A stretch of DNA of 64,000 bases, from assembly GCA_947496705.1 (NCBI GenBank), contig CANMDW010000029.1, forward strand, positions 1 to 64,000, read 5' to 3'. The first letter of the stretch is position 1. Each line of letters opens with the position of its first letter. The stretch comes from an uncultured Aquimarina sp. (lineage in GTDB: Bacteria > Bacteroidota > Bacteroidia > Flavobacteriales > Flavobacteriaceae). Of this stretch, positions 8,137 to 17,582 are shown piece after piece. The notes beneath the pieces were generated by a model. That model was not told the DNA's origin and did no database searches. It saw nothing but the letters and a program-made list of their open reading frames with translations. A program made the translations under genes and the position numbers.

Positions 8137-9369
8137 ATGACCTCATCTTCCCTGTTTTATTTATTGATTGCTATTATCATTATTGTATTTCTAATAGATT
8201 CTTTATTAGACATTCTTAATGCGAGGCATTATAATGATCAGATTCCCGAGGAACTATCAGATGTCTACCCAAAAGAAGAATATCAAAAATCTATTGCTTA
8301 CAAAAAAGCTAATTTTAAATTCAAACTGGTTTCCTCAACGATTTCCCTTGGTATTATGCTTCTATTTTTCTTTTTGGATGGTTTTGCATGGGTAGATGGC
8401 ATTGCCAGGAATGTTTCAAATAATTCTATAATTATTGGGCTTATTTTTTTTGGAATCATAATGATAGGGAGCGACATCCTTTCGACTCCAGCTTCCTATT
8501 ACAAAATTTTTGTTATCGAAGAAAAGTTTGGTTTTAACAAAACTACCACTAAAACTTTTTTTATTGATAAGATAAAGAGCATAATAATGATGATCGTTGT
8601 TGGCGGTGGGCTATTGGCATTGATCATATGGTTTTATGAAATGACAGAAAATTCCTTCTGGATCTATGCCTGGGCATTGATTTCGATGTTTACCATAGCT
8701 ATGAATATGTTTTATGCAAAGCTTATTGTGCCAATATTTAACCAGCAAACCTCTTTAGAACCAGGTGAACTTAGAGATGTTATCGAAGCATACTCCAAAA
8801 AAGTAGGTTTTCGGCTAAAAGATATATTCGTCATCGACGGATCCAAGAGAAGCACCAAAGCAAATGCCTATTTTTCAGGATTTGGAAGTGAAAAAAGAAT
8901 TACACTCTATGATACATTAATTAAAGATCTTGATACAGAAGAAATTGTAGCAGTGCTTGCCCATGAGGTAGGACACTATAAAAAAAGACATGTAATCGTT
9001 AATTTATTATTATCTATAGCACTTACTGGTTTAACATTATGGTTTTTGTCTCTTTTTATAGCCAACCCATTACTTTCTGAAGCTTTGGGAGTAGCAATAC
9101 CTTCATTTCACATTGGTCTTGTTGCTTTTGGTATTTTATATAGTCCGATTTCAGAAATTACCGGGTTGATCATGAATGTTGTTTCGAGAGCATTTGAATA
9201 TCAGGCAGACAACTATGCAAAAAACACATACAATAGTGAGGCTCTGATCAATAGTTTAAAAAAATTATCTAAAAACAATCTAAGCAACCTTACTCCTCAT
9301 CCGGCTATGGTATTTATACACTACTCCCATCCTACATTACTTCAAAGAATTAAAAATCTTAGAGGGTAA
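8137..9369 (+). CDS. M48-family (Ste24-like) membrane metalloprotease
   Basis: A 410-residue integral membrane zinc protease resembling CAAX prenyl protease 1. The active site is HEVGH at 276-280 with a third ligand E354 in FEYQADNYA. Several hydrophobic helices lie before the catalytic motif and two between it and E354, as in Ste24 proteins. Bacterial members lack prenylated substrates and are thought to act in membrane protein quality control. Length and layout are complete. The gene is alone between the methyltransferase and rel. Confidence 0.9.
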   Translation: MTSSSLFYLLIAIIIIVFLIDSLLDILNARHYNDQIPEELSDVYPKEEYQKSIAYKKANFKFKLVSSTISLGIMLLFFFLDGFAWVDGIARNVSNNSIIIGLIFFGIIMIGSDILSTPASYYKIFVIEEKFGFNKTTTKTFFIDKIKSIIMMIVVGGGLLALIIWFYEMTENSFWIYAWALISMFTIAMNMFYAKLIVPIFNQQTSLEPGELRDVIEAYSKKVGFRLKDIFVIDGSKRSTKANAYFSGFGSEKRITLYDTLIKDLDTEEIVAVLAHEVGHYKKRHVIVNLLLSIALTGLTLWFLSLFIANPLLSEALGVAIPSFHIGLVAFGILYSPISEITGLIMNVVSRAFEYQADNYAKNTYNSEALINSLKKLSKNNLSNLTPHPAMVFIHYSHPTLLQRIKNLRG

Positions 9370-9545
9370 ATCCATAACATAAGTACTTGGTGGTTACAAT
9401 TCTTAATTGTACTTTTAATTATTATATGCCAAATAATGTGACCCAAAGTCATATCCAATTAAGGCACAATTTTTGTCTATATAATTAATACTAAGGGAAT
9501 ATCGCACACGATACTGAATAGGGCTTTCTTAGAAAACTTTGAGTT

Positions 9546-11750
9546 ATGACTGAAGCTGCTATAGAGGAAGAAAACAAGCAAATTGCCAAGCAATACAAAG
9601 AATTGCTTCGTATAAGTTATAGAGACCTTTCTAAAGAGGACAAAAAACTTATACGCCAGGCATTTGATATTGCAGCCGATGCCCATAAGGATCAACGACG
9701 AAAAAGTGGAGAGGCTTATATTTTTCACCCCATTGCTGTTGCCAAAATTGTGGCTAGTGAAATTGGACTTGATGCCACGTCTATTGCTGCGGCATTACTT
9801 CACGATGTTGTAGAAGACACAGAATATACCCTGGTAGATATTGAGCAAATGTTTGGCGAAACCGTAGCTCGTATTGTAGATGGTCTTACCAAAATCTCTT
9901 CCTTAAAGAAAGACAAGGATATATCTCTACAAGCAGAAAATTTCAGGAAAATGCTGCTTACTCTTAATGATGATGTGCGGGTTATCATTATTAAGATTGC
10001 AGATCGTTTGCACAACATGCAAACCATGGATGCTATGCGCCCCGATAAACAGGTAAAAATAGCCTCTGAAACCTTATACATCTATGCCCCGCTAGCCCAT
10101 AGGATAGGCCTATATAATATCAAAACAGAATTAGAAGATCTGGGTTTGAAGTATACCGAACCCGAAGTGTACAAAGATATTCTTGAAAAAATTAAAGAAA
10201 GTAAGGAAGAACAAGATGAATATATCAAAAAGTTTTCAAATCAGATCAGAGAAGGGCTTGATAAAGAAGGTTTGAATTATGAAATAAAAGGAAGACCAAA
10301 ATCCATTTTTTCTATACGTCGAAAAATGATAAAACAAAACATTTCTTTTGATGAAGTATATGACAAATTCGCCATTCGCATTATCTATAAATCTGATATC
10401 GAAAATGAAAAATTCGTTGCCTGGAAAATCTATACCGTAGTAACCGACTATTATCGCCCCAATCCGATTCGATTAAGAGATTGGATCTCACAGCCAAAAT
10501 CAACAGGTTATGAAGCTTTGCATATTACCGTTATAGGTCCTGATAGTAAGTGGGTAGAGGTACAAATACGAAGTGAACGCATGCACGAGATTGCAGAAAA
10601 AGGGTATGCAGCACACTACAAATATAAAAATACCAAAGAAAAACAAGACCAGGGATTGGATGACTGGTTAAACAGGTTGCAGGAAGCACTGGAGAATTCG
10701 GAAACTAATGCCGTAGACTTTGTAGAAGAATTTAAATTAAATCTGTATGCAAAGGAAATATTTGTTTTCACTCCCGAAGGAGACTTGAAATCCTTACCAA
10801 AGGGTGCAACAGCACTTGATTTTGGTTTTAGTGTGCATACCGAGGTTGGTTTAAGAACTCGGGGGTCTAGAGTAAATGGTAAATTGGTACCATTAAGCCA
10901 CGAACTCAAAAGTGGAGATCAGGTTGAGATCATTACTTCAACCAAATCAAAACCTTCTTCTAACTGGTTGGATTATGCAACTACTGCAAGAGCCAGATCA
11001 AAGATCAAATCTGCTTTGCGAGACGAAAAGAAACAAATCGCCGAAGATGGTAAAGTAATTTTGAAACGCAAGCTTCGTTCTCAAAAAATAACCATGAGTG
11101 AGAAAGTAGTTAACGAGCTCGTTTTATATTTCAAACTCAAAACCAGCCTCGATTTATTTTATCGAGTAGGTATAGGAACCATTGATAATAAAAAAATCAA
11201 AGAGTTTGCTACCACTCGAAGTAATGTCTTTATGAATTTTATCAAAAATAGAATTCGAAGAGGTAACATCAAAGATGTAGATAAGGAAGAGATCACTTCT
11301 AAATATGACCTTCTTGTTTTTGGCAAAGATTCAGAAAAATTGGAATACAAATTATCAAATTGTTGTAATCCTATCCCAGGTGATGATGTTTTTGGTTTTA
11401 TTACAGTAAATGAAGGCATTAAAGTACACAAAAAGAATTGTCCCAACGCTTTGCAATTGCAAAGTAATTATGCCTATAGAATCATGCCTGCAAAATGGAT
11501 TGACTCTAGTCAGGAAGAATTTAAAGCTGTTATCAGACTTAATGGTATTGATAATATTGGTGTAGTAAATGAAGTTACCCAAATTATATCCAATAATATG
11601 CATTTGGCAATTTATAACATGAACTTTGATACCAACGATGGGGTTTTTATTGGAAGAATAACTGTGGGGGTTAAAAATAAAAATACACTGAAAACAGTGA
11701 TGAAAAATCTTTCCAAAATAAATGGTATTGATAAAGTGGTAAGAGAGTAA
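9546..11750 (+). CDS. Bifunctional (p)ppGpp synthetase/hydrolase Rel
   Basis: Makes and breaks (p)ppGpp, the alarmone of the stringent response. Domains in order: HD hydrolase (FHPIAVAKIV, LLHDVVEDT), synthetase (RPKSIFSIRRKM; QPKSTGYEALH; EVQIRSERMHEIAEKGYAAH), TGS (about 390-455) and C-terminal ACT. Both catalytic halves keep their motifs, so it looks bifunctional, as expected for Bacteroidota. The 734 residues match the family. The ATG at 9546 was chosen because the preceding frame is not conserved-looking. It is followed after 175 bases by the Fur-family gene with its own promoter. Confidence 0.95.
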   Translation: MTEAAIEEENKQIAKQYKELLRISYRDLSKEDKKLIRQAFDIAADAHKDQRRKSGEAYIFHPIAVAKIVASEIGLDATSIAAALLHDVVEDTEYTLVDIEQMFGETVARIVDGLTKISSLKKDKDISLQAENFRKMLLTLNDDVRVIIIKIADRLHNMQTMDAMRPDKQVKIASETLYIYAPLAHRIGLYNIKTELEDLGLKYTEPEVYKDILEKIKESKEEQDEYIKKFSNQIREGLDKEGLNYEIKGRPKSIFSIRRKMIKQNISFDEVYDKFAIRIIYKSDIENEKFVAWKIYTVVTDYYRPNPIRLRDWISQPKSTGYEALHITVIGPDSKWVEVQIRSERMHEIAEKGYAAHYKYKNTKEKQDQGLDDWLNRLQEALENSETNAVDFVEEFKLNLYAKEIFVFTPEGDLKSLPKGATALDFGFSVHTEVGLRTRGSRVNGKLVPLSHELKSGDQVEIITSTKSKPSSNWLDYATTARARSKIKSALRDEKKQIAEDGKVILKRKLRSQKITMSEKVVNELVLYFKLKTSLDLFYRVGIGTIDNKKIKEFATTRSNVFMNFIKNRIRRGNIKDVDKEEITSKYDLLVFGKDSEKLEYKLSNCCNPIPGDDVFGFITVNEGIKVHKKNCPNALQLQSNYAYRIMPAKWIDSSQEEFKAVIRLNGIDNIGVVNEVTQIISNNMHLAIYNMNFDTNDGVFIGRITVGVKNKNTLKTVMKNLSKINGIDKVVRE

Positions 11751-11904
11751 TTTTAAGAATACAAATCATTAGTATCAAAACCAGGGAAGCTACTTCATTT
11801 CTCCTGCTTCTTCAACAGAAAATTAAAGTCCGGGACACAAATTTCAAAAAAACTATTCATATTTTAATTCCCCTTTGGGGTTAGGGGGCTATTAAAAAAT
11901 AATG

Positions 11905-11912
11905 TAACTTTG
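11905..11912 (+). promoter_or_regulatory. -7 box upstream of the Fur-family gene
   Basis: TAACTTTG matches the TAnnTTTG consensus and is followed by GCG, 13 bases before the start codon. No TTG stands at the usual distance upstream. The upstream segment carries the palindrome CCCCTTTGGGG (11871-11881). Confidence 0.55.
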
Positions 11913-11925
11913 CGTTTTTAAACGT

Positions 11926-12393
11926 ATGAGTACTAGAGCAACTACACAAAACGATCAAATTATCGTTAAAAATGTGTTTACCAGCTTCTTAGAAGAAAAT
12001 GGTCATAGAAAAACACCAGAACGATATGCAATACTTCAGGAAATTTATGAAAGTGATGAGCATTTTGATATAGAATCCTTATATATCAAAATGAAAAACA
12101 AAAACTATAGAGTGAGCCGGGCTACTTTATACAATACCATAGAACTTTTACTGGAGTGCAAATTAGTCAGAAAACATCAATTTGGGCAAAACCAGGCTCA
12201 ATATGAAAAATCTTATTTTGACCGGCAACACGATCACCTGATTCTAACCGATACCGGAGAAGTTCTCGAATTTTGTGATCCCAGAATTCAAACCATAAAA
12301 GAAACAATAGAAGAAATTTTTGATGTAGATATTACAAACCATTCTTTGTATTTCTACGGAATTAAAAAAAAACCAACTAATCAAGACAACTAA
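11926..12393 (+). CDS. Fur-family transcriptional regulator
   Basis: A 155-residue winged-helix repressor of the Fur superfamily (RKTPERYAILQEIY; VSRATLYNTIELLLECKLV). The hinge HDHL and following EVLEF are present, but where classical Fur has CxxC this protein has LTDT, and no second cysteine pair is visible, so the structural zinc site is absent. It may sense iron or peroxide, or act differently. The stop and the purA start share one base (TAATG), so the two are translationally coupled. It has its own -7 box. Confidence 0.9.
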   Translation: MSTRATTQNDQIIVKNVFTSFLEENGHRKTPERYAILQEIYESDEHFDIESLYIKMKNKNYRVSRATLYNTIELLLECKLVRKHQFGQNQAQYEKSYFDRQHDHLILTDTGEVLEFCDPRIQTIKETIEEIFDVDITNHSLYFYGIKKKPTNQDN

Positions 12394-13664
12394 TGGCCGT
12401 AAACTTATTACTTGGTCTTCAATGGGGAGACGAAGGTAAAGGAAAAATTGTAGACGTTCTTACAAAAGATTATGATATTATTGCACGATTCCAGGGAGGT
12501 CCAAATGCAGGGCATACCTTAGAATTTGACGGAATCAAACATGTATTACACACTATCCCAAGTGGTATATTTCATAAAAAAGCCATTAATTTGGTAGGAA
12601 ATGGAGTGGTAATAGATCCGGTAATTTTCAAAAAAGAATTAGATAACCTCGATAAATTTAATCTGGATTACAAGTCCAAACTATTAATTTCCAGAAAAGC
12701 ACATTTAATACTTCCCACACATAGAATCCTGGATGCAGCTTCTGAAGCTTCTAAAGGGAAAGCCAAAATCGGTTCTACTTTAAAAGGTATCGGACCAACA
12801 TATATGGACAAAACCGGTAGAAATGGTATTCGTGTTGGGGATTTAGAGTTAAGTGATTGGAAAGAACGTTACCGTGCCTTGGCCAATAAGCATGAGGCAA
12901 TGATCGATTTCTATGATGCTAAAATTGACTACGATTTAGAAGAATTAGAACGTGAATTTTTTGAGGCTGTAAAAATATTAAAATCACTTACATTTATCGA
13001 CAGCGAAGAATATTTGTACCAGGCACAAAAAGAAGGAAAAACAATCCTTGCAGAAGGTGCTCAGGGATCTCTGTTAGATATCGATTTCGGAACATACCCT
13101 TTTGTAACATCGTCCAATACAACGGCGGCTGGTGCCTGCACTGGTTTGGGGATTGCACCCAATAAGATCAAAGATGTATTTGGAATTTTTAAGGCCTATA
13201 CTACCAGAGTGGGTAGTGGCCCATTTCCAACCGAATTATTTGATGAAGACGGCCAAACCATGGCTCATGTAGGACATGAGTTTGGTGCCACTACGGGGAG
13301 ACCTCGCAGATGTGGCTGGCTGGATCTTGTGGCTTTAAAATATGCAGTACACGTAAATGGGGTAACAAAATTAATGATGATGAAAGGAGATGTACTTAGT
13401 GGGTTTAAAACTTTAAAAGTATGCACGGCATATAAATACCAGGGTAAAACCATTTCTCATCTGCCCTACAATATAGAACCAGAAAATGTAACCCCTATCT
13501 ATACCGAAATGAAAGGTTGGTCGGAAGACTTAACTCAAATGGCAGATCCCTCCCAACTCCCAAAGGAGTTAAATGAGTACATTGCTTTTTTAGAAAAAGA
13601 ACTTGAAACACCTATTACAATTGTATCTGTAGGACCAGATAGAAAACAAACCATTCATAGATAA
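12393..13664 (+). CDS. purA: Adenylosuccinate synthetase
   Basis: Converts IMP and aspartate to adenylosuccinate using GTP, the first committed step to AMP. The N terminus has the P-loop-like GLQWGDEGKGKIVD, then GPNAGHT, and later STLKGIGPTYMDK, EGAQGSLLDIDFGTYPFVTS and TTGRPRRCGW. The 423 residues are normal length. Its ATG overlaps the stop of the Fur-family gene by one base, which makes joint expression likely. A symmetric terminator follows. Confidence 0.97.
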   Translation: MAVNLLLGLQWGDEGKGKIVDVLTKDYDIIARFQGGPNAGHTLEFDGIKHVLHTIPSGIFHKKAINLVGNGVVIDPVIFKKELDNLDKFNLDYKSKLLISRKAHLILPTHRILDAASEASKGKAKIGSTLKGIGPTYMDKTGRNGIRVGDLELSDWKERYRALANKHEAMIDFYDAKIDYDLEELEREFFEAVKILKSLTFIDSEEYLYQAQKEGKTILAEGAQGSLLDIDFGTYPFVTSSNTTAAGACTGLGIAPNKIKDVFGIFKAYTTRVGSGPFPTELFDEDGQTMAHVGHEFGATTGRPRRCGWLDLVALKYAVHVNGVTKLMMMKGDVLSGFKTLKVCTAYKYQGKTISHLPYNIEPENVTPIYTEMKGWSEDLTQMADPSQLPKELNEYIAFLEKELETPITIVSVGPDRKQTIHR

Positions 13665-13688
13665 TAATACACATTAAAAATAACCTAT

Positions 13689-13728
13689 AAACAAAAGCTA
13701 TTATAGTATACTATAGTAGCTTTTGTTT
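13689..13728. terminator. Bidirectional terminator between convergent genes
   Basis: A 12-base perfect stem (13689-13700/13717-13728, arms AAACAAAAGCTA and TAGCTTTTGTTT) with a loop that itself contains the palindrome TATAGTATACTATA. A-rich and T-rich arms make it usable from either side; purA ends on the left and the PD40 gene on the right. Confidence 0.85.
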
Positions 13729-13742
13729 AATATATTAACCTG

Positions 13743-14963
13743 CTACCATGATGTTATCTCTTCATTATGTGGTTTTAACTCTATAACGCGTTCGATTTTT
13801 TTTATAGTCTTTAGTTTAGGGAGATACTGTCCTGGAAATGCACTTATCTGTCTAAAGCCATAAATATCATCATCACCCGAACCTCCCTTACGATTACTTG
13901 CAAAATATCCTATTTTATTTTCTTCATTGATAATAAAAGTGAAATCATCTTTAGAACTGTTAATTGGTTCATTCAGATTATAAACTCCTACATCTCCCTC
14001 CTCATTTAGCATAGCCATAAAAATATCTAAACCACCCAATCCCAGATGTCCATCACTTGCAAAAAACAAGGTTCCTTTATCACTAATATATGGGAAAGTT
14101 TCCCGACCCGAAGTATTGATCTGGTTACCCAAGTTCTCAGGAATTCCAAAACTTCCATCTTCGTTTATTTCTACTACATATAGATCTGATTTACCAAAAC
14201 TTCCTGGCATATCACTAGCAAAATATAAAAATTTTCCATCAGGAGATAGTGCCGGATGCGCCATTGAATATTCGTCACTACTAAAGGGTAATTCTTCAAT
14301 ATCCTTCCATTTTCCTTCATCATAACTTGCTTTGTAAATTTTTAACAAAACGGTTCCCTCTGTATTGGTTCTGGATTTTCTTTTTGCGTAATTATTTCTG
14401 GTAAAATACACTGTTTTTCTATCCTTACTAAAAGCTGCCGAAGATTCATGAAATTTTGTGTTGATAGTACCTTTCAGTTTCTCTATATTTCTTTTATCTG
14501 AAGTTTTTACCGTAGTGTACAAATCCAGAAAAGGCTGATTATTCAATTCGTGCAATATTTTAGAAAAACTATTCGTATTTCGTGAAGAAGCAAATACTAA
14601 TTCACCCTTATAAAAACTAGGGGCATAATCTGAATACTTTGAATTGATATTCAAAATATTTACAATAAACCGCTCTGATTTTTCTTCTATTGATGTAAGA
14701 GAATTTAATAAGGAACTATATATATCTTTCCGGCTTAGACCTATGTTGTTATAAGCATGTGAATCAGATAATAGCTCATTTTCCGAGCTTTTATAAAGTT
14801 CTGATGATTCGACCTCTTCTATAGCTTTTTCAGATATTTTAGTATCTGTAAAAGCATATTCTTTATTAGTTTCATTTGTTTTTTTGAACTGTTCTTCCTG
14901 AGAAAATACAGTACTCCATAAAAACAAAAAAAACAGCCCCCAATAGTTTTTCCCCAAAAACAT
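13743..14963 (-). CDS. PD40 beta-propeller protein, short relative of OmpA/PorE-type proteins
   Basis: A secreted or periplasmic protein of 406 residues with an N-terminal signal peptide (WGLFFLFLWSTVFS, then QEE) and PD40/WD40-like blades (YAPSFYKGELVFASSR, HPALSPDGKFLYFASD, FPYISDKGTLFFASDGH, IGYFASNRKGGSGDDDIY). In the flavobacterial PorE/SprE-neighbour proteins this propeller is followed by a carboxypeptidase-regulatory domain and an OmpA peptidoglycan-binding domain. Here the protein stops about 40 residues after the last blade, and there is no PorP/SprF gene beside it. It therefore looks like a shortened orphan paralogue; function unknown. Confidence 0.8.
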   Translation of the reverse strand: MFLGKNYWGLFFLFLWSTVFSQEEQFKKTNETNKEYAFTDTKISEKAIEEVESSELYKSSENELLSDSHAYNNIGLSRKDIYSSLLNSLTSIEEKSERFIVNILNINSKYSDYAPSFYKGELVFASSRNTNSFSKILHELNNQPFLDLYTTVKTSDKRNIEKLKGTINTKFHESSAAFSKDRKTVYFTRNNYAKRKSRTNTEGTVLLKIYKASYDEGKWKDIEELPFSSDEYSMAHPALSPDGKFLYFASDMPGSFGKSDLYVVEINEDGSFGIPENLGNQINTSGRETFPYISDKGTLFFASDGHLGLGGLDIFMAMLNEEGDVGVYNLNEPINSSKDDFTFIINEENKIGYFASNRKGGSGDDDIYGFRQISAFPGQYLPKLKTIKKIERVIELKPHNEEITSW

Positions 14964-15470
14964 ATATCCGTTTTTTTGTTGATTGTCTTACGACCCAAAA
15001 CCTTTCTTTCCTCACAAACCACCCCTATATCTATTCTTAATGATCTTCATAAGGTTGATCAGAATAAAGTAAAGGTTTATAAAAAAATGAAAAAGTTAAG
15101 ATAATGCTATCCCCATAGCGTCGATCGTATTCTTTTTGTTGTTTCCGATGGCAATTTACTGATGCTTAAGCAGATCAAGTGTTAAAAAACTCGCAAAATT
15201 CTTATACTGGTTTCTATTTAGTCTTAAAGAGCCTCTGCATTATTATTTTTAATTTTTATAATTACCTATTGATTGATATGATTATTGCCACCAGATCATT
15301 TTCATAATAAAACAAGTTAAAATGCAACATGTGCAATACCCTGTTGTTAATAAATGAAAGTGTTCAGGTTTTTATTTTAACCCTAGAGCCGCAATCATTA
15401 GATACAATTTTCGTTATTTTGCATACCAATTCGAAACATTAAAAAACGAATAGTAAGAAATTAAAAACGT
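14964..15470. other. Non-coding gap between divergent genes
   Basis: About 500 bases between the start of the PD40 gene and the OstA-like gene. I see no convincing gene, RNA or repeat. A weak -7-like TTATTTTG lies at about 15414-15421, about 50 bases before the OstA-like start. Confidence 0.5.
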
Positions 15471-17354
15471 TTGAAAAATACACTCTTTTATATCATACTC
15501 ATATTTTTATTTTCTACCTGTACCTGGGCACAAGAAAAGGATCAAGAGGGAAAACAAATCAAAGTGCAATCAGATCGTACCATAAAAGATCAAAACAGAT
15601 TTCCCGGTGCTACCATTTTGGCTAAAGTAGACAAGCAAGTATACATGCAACACGAGGGAATTGAAATATGGTGTGACCAGGCAATACACTATAGCGAAGA
15701 CAAGTTTGTAAAAGCCCTGGGTAATGTTAAAATGAAGCAGGGAGATACCATAACTATGACCAGTAAGTATGCAGAATATAATGGTAATACCAAATTTGCC
15801 TATGCCAGTGATCATGTTTTTATGGAAACTCCTTCAAATACGTTACGCACCGATACGTTGTTTTTTGATCGATTAAAACAACAGGCGTATTATAGAAGTG
15901 GCGGCACCTTAAAAGATTCTTCGAATACATTAACCAGTCAAATCGGTCGCTATTTTATGGATCGAAAACAATACTCCTTTAATACGAAAGTGAAAATTGT
16001 GAATCCAGAAAACACCATAGATTCAGATCGGTTGGATTATTATGAAGAAAATGGCCATGCCTATCTTTATGGCCCTTCGACTGTAAAAGGTAAGGAGAGT
16101 ACATTATATTGTGAACGAGGATTTTATGACACTAAAGTTAAAACGGGATACGCCATAAAAAATGCCAGAATTGATTATGATGAGCGTACTGTTTTTGGTG
16201 ATAGCATTTTTTACAATAGTGCCATTCAATTTGCTTCTGCCACAAATAACATAAAAGTATTGGATACTGCAAATAATTCGGTAATCACAGGCCATTATGC
16301 CGAAGTTTTTAAAAACAAAGACTCTGTTTTCATTACCAAAAGAGCATTGGCAGCAACCTTACAGGAAAAAGATTCTATTTTCATTCATAGTGATACACTC
16401 ATGGTGACAGGAAAACCAGAACGCAGAATCATGAATGGTTTTTATGACGTAAGAATTTATAAAAGTAACATGAGTGGTAAAAGCGATTCTATTAATGTAG
16501 ATCAAACCACCGGATACACCAAAATGATAGGCAACCCAATTATTTGGTCGCAGAGAAACCAAATGACCGGGGATACCATAAAGATTATTTCGAATACAGA
16601 AACAGAAAAACTAGATTCGCTCATTGTGTATCAAAATGCATTTCTTGCACAAGAAGACACCCTGAAAGCAGGATATAATCAGGTAAAAGGTCAAATCCTT
16701 TATGGATTGTTTAAAGACAACGAAATCTACCAGGTAGATATTGATAAAAATACTGAAACTATATTTTATCAGAGAGAAAGCGAAGGAGATCTGAAACTGA
16801 TAGGTATCAACAAAGTTCTTTCCAGCTCTATTAAATTACTTCTTAATAATCGTGAGATAGAGGACGTTTACTATTACCAAAATATAGATGGTACCTTATA
16901 TCGTGAAATCGACCTGCCGGAAAATGCCAGAGAGCTCTCAGGTTTTAACTGGCGTGGTGATGAACGTATTAATAGCAAGGCTGATCTTTTCAGGGGAGAG
17001 TCACCACCAAAACTCACCAAAATAAAGGGATTATCGCTTCCAGAAGATGAAACCGATTTCTTTGATGAAGAAACTGTAAAACGCCTGGAAGATAATAAAT
17101 CTAAAGGGTCTCGACTACTGGAGCAGGAACTTAAGGATGCAGAACTTAAAGAAACCAATGAACAATTGGATTCTATACCTCCTAAAAAAGACAAAATCAA
17201 AGAAGAACTCGATATCGAAAAGAAAAAAAACAAAAAAAAGACTTCATTTATTGACCTGGACCTTAAGCGTACTGCCAAACAAAGAGATAGTATCACAGTG
17301 ACCACATTACAGTATCCAAAAGAAAAATTAAAAGATAGTATTAATCCTAAGTAG
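15471..17354 (+). CDS. OstA-like (LptA/LptD N-terminal family) protein
   Basis: A 627-residue exported protein with signal peptide (IILIFLFSTCTWA, then QEK), then repeated OstA-type beta-strand segments of the pattern ...ADHVFMETPSNTL and LYCERGFYDT, where lines describe paired strands of a beta-taco. The C-terminal 130 residues are charged and low-complexity (lysine/glutamate rich), ending KKKTSFIDLDLKRTAKQRDS. LptA-fold proteins carry lipopolysaccharide across the periplasm; this long Bacteroidota form likely helps in that route, an inference. The start chosen is TTG at 15471 because it directly precedes the signal peptide and no ATG fits. Confidence 0.82.
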   Translation: MKNTLFYIILIFLFSTCTWAQEKDQEGKQIKVQSDRTIKDQNRFPGATILAKVDKQVYMQHEGIEIWCDQAIHYSEDKFVKALGNVKMKQGDTITMTSKYAEYNGNTKFAYASDHVFMETPSNTLRTDTLFFDRLKQQAYYRSGGTLKDSSNTLTSQIGRYFMDRKQYSFNTKVKIVNPENTIDSDRLDYYEENGHAYLYGPSTVKGKESTLYCERGFYDTKVKTGYAIKNARIDYDERTVFGDSIFYNSAIQFASATNNIKVLDTANNSVITGHYAEVFKNKDSVFITKRALAATLQEKDSIFIHSDTLMVTGKPERRIMNGFYDVRIYKSNMSGKSDSINVDQTTGYTKMIGNPIIWSQRNQMTGDTIKIISNTETEKLDSLIVYQNAFLAQEDTLKAGYNQVKGQILYGLFKDNEIYQVDIDKNTETIFYQRESEGDLKLIGINKVLSSSIKLLLNNREIEDVYYYQNIDGTLYREIDLPENARELSGFNWRGDERINSKADLFRGESPPKLTKIKGLSLPEDETDFFDEETVKRLEDNKSKGSRLLEQELKDAELKETNEQLDSIPPKKDKIKEELDIEKKKNKKKTSFIDLDLKRTAKQRDSITVTTLQYPKEKLKDSINPK

Positions 17355-17494
17355 GTAGCAGATAGCAGGTAAAATAGAAAGGAAATTTGAATCCTAAGAT
17401 ATTATGTTTGGAATATAACATAACAATCTTTTTAAAACTAAAATAATATTAAAAATATAATTAATGAAGTAGTATTAATAAACAGAACACACAT

Positions 17495-17570
17495 ACTAAC
17501 AACTAACAACTAACAACTAACAACTAACAACTAACAACTAACAACTAACAACTAACAACTAACAACTAAC
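17495..17570. repeat. Tandem heptamer repeat (AACTAAC) x 10.9
   Basis: Ten perfect copies of AACTAAC (17501-17570) preceded by a partial copy ACTAAC. The array ends 12 bases before the TTG start of the aminotransferase gene, so it occupies the leader or promoter. Perfect copies suggest recent slippage and possible copy-number variation between strains. Confidence 0.95.
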
Positions 17571-17582
17571 AAAAATAGTTTC

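Noticed and set aside
17495..17570. CRISPR-like repeats
   Set aside because: The units are direct 7-base repeats without spacers.
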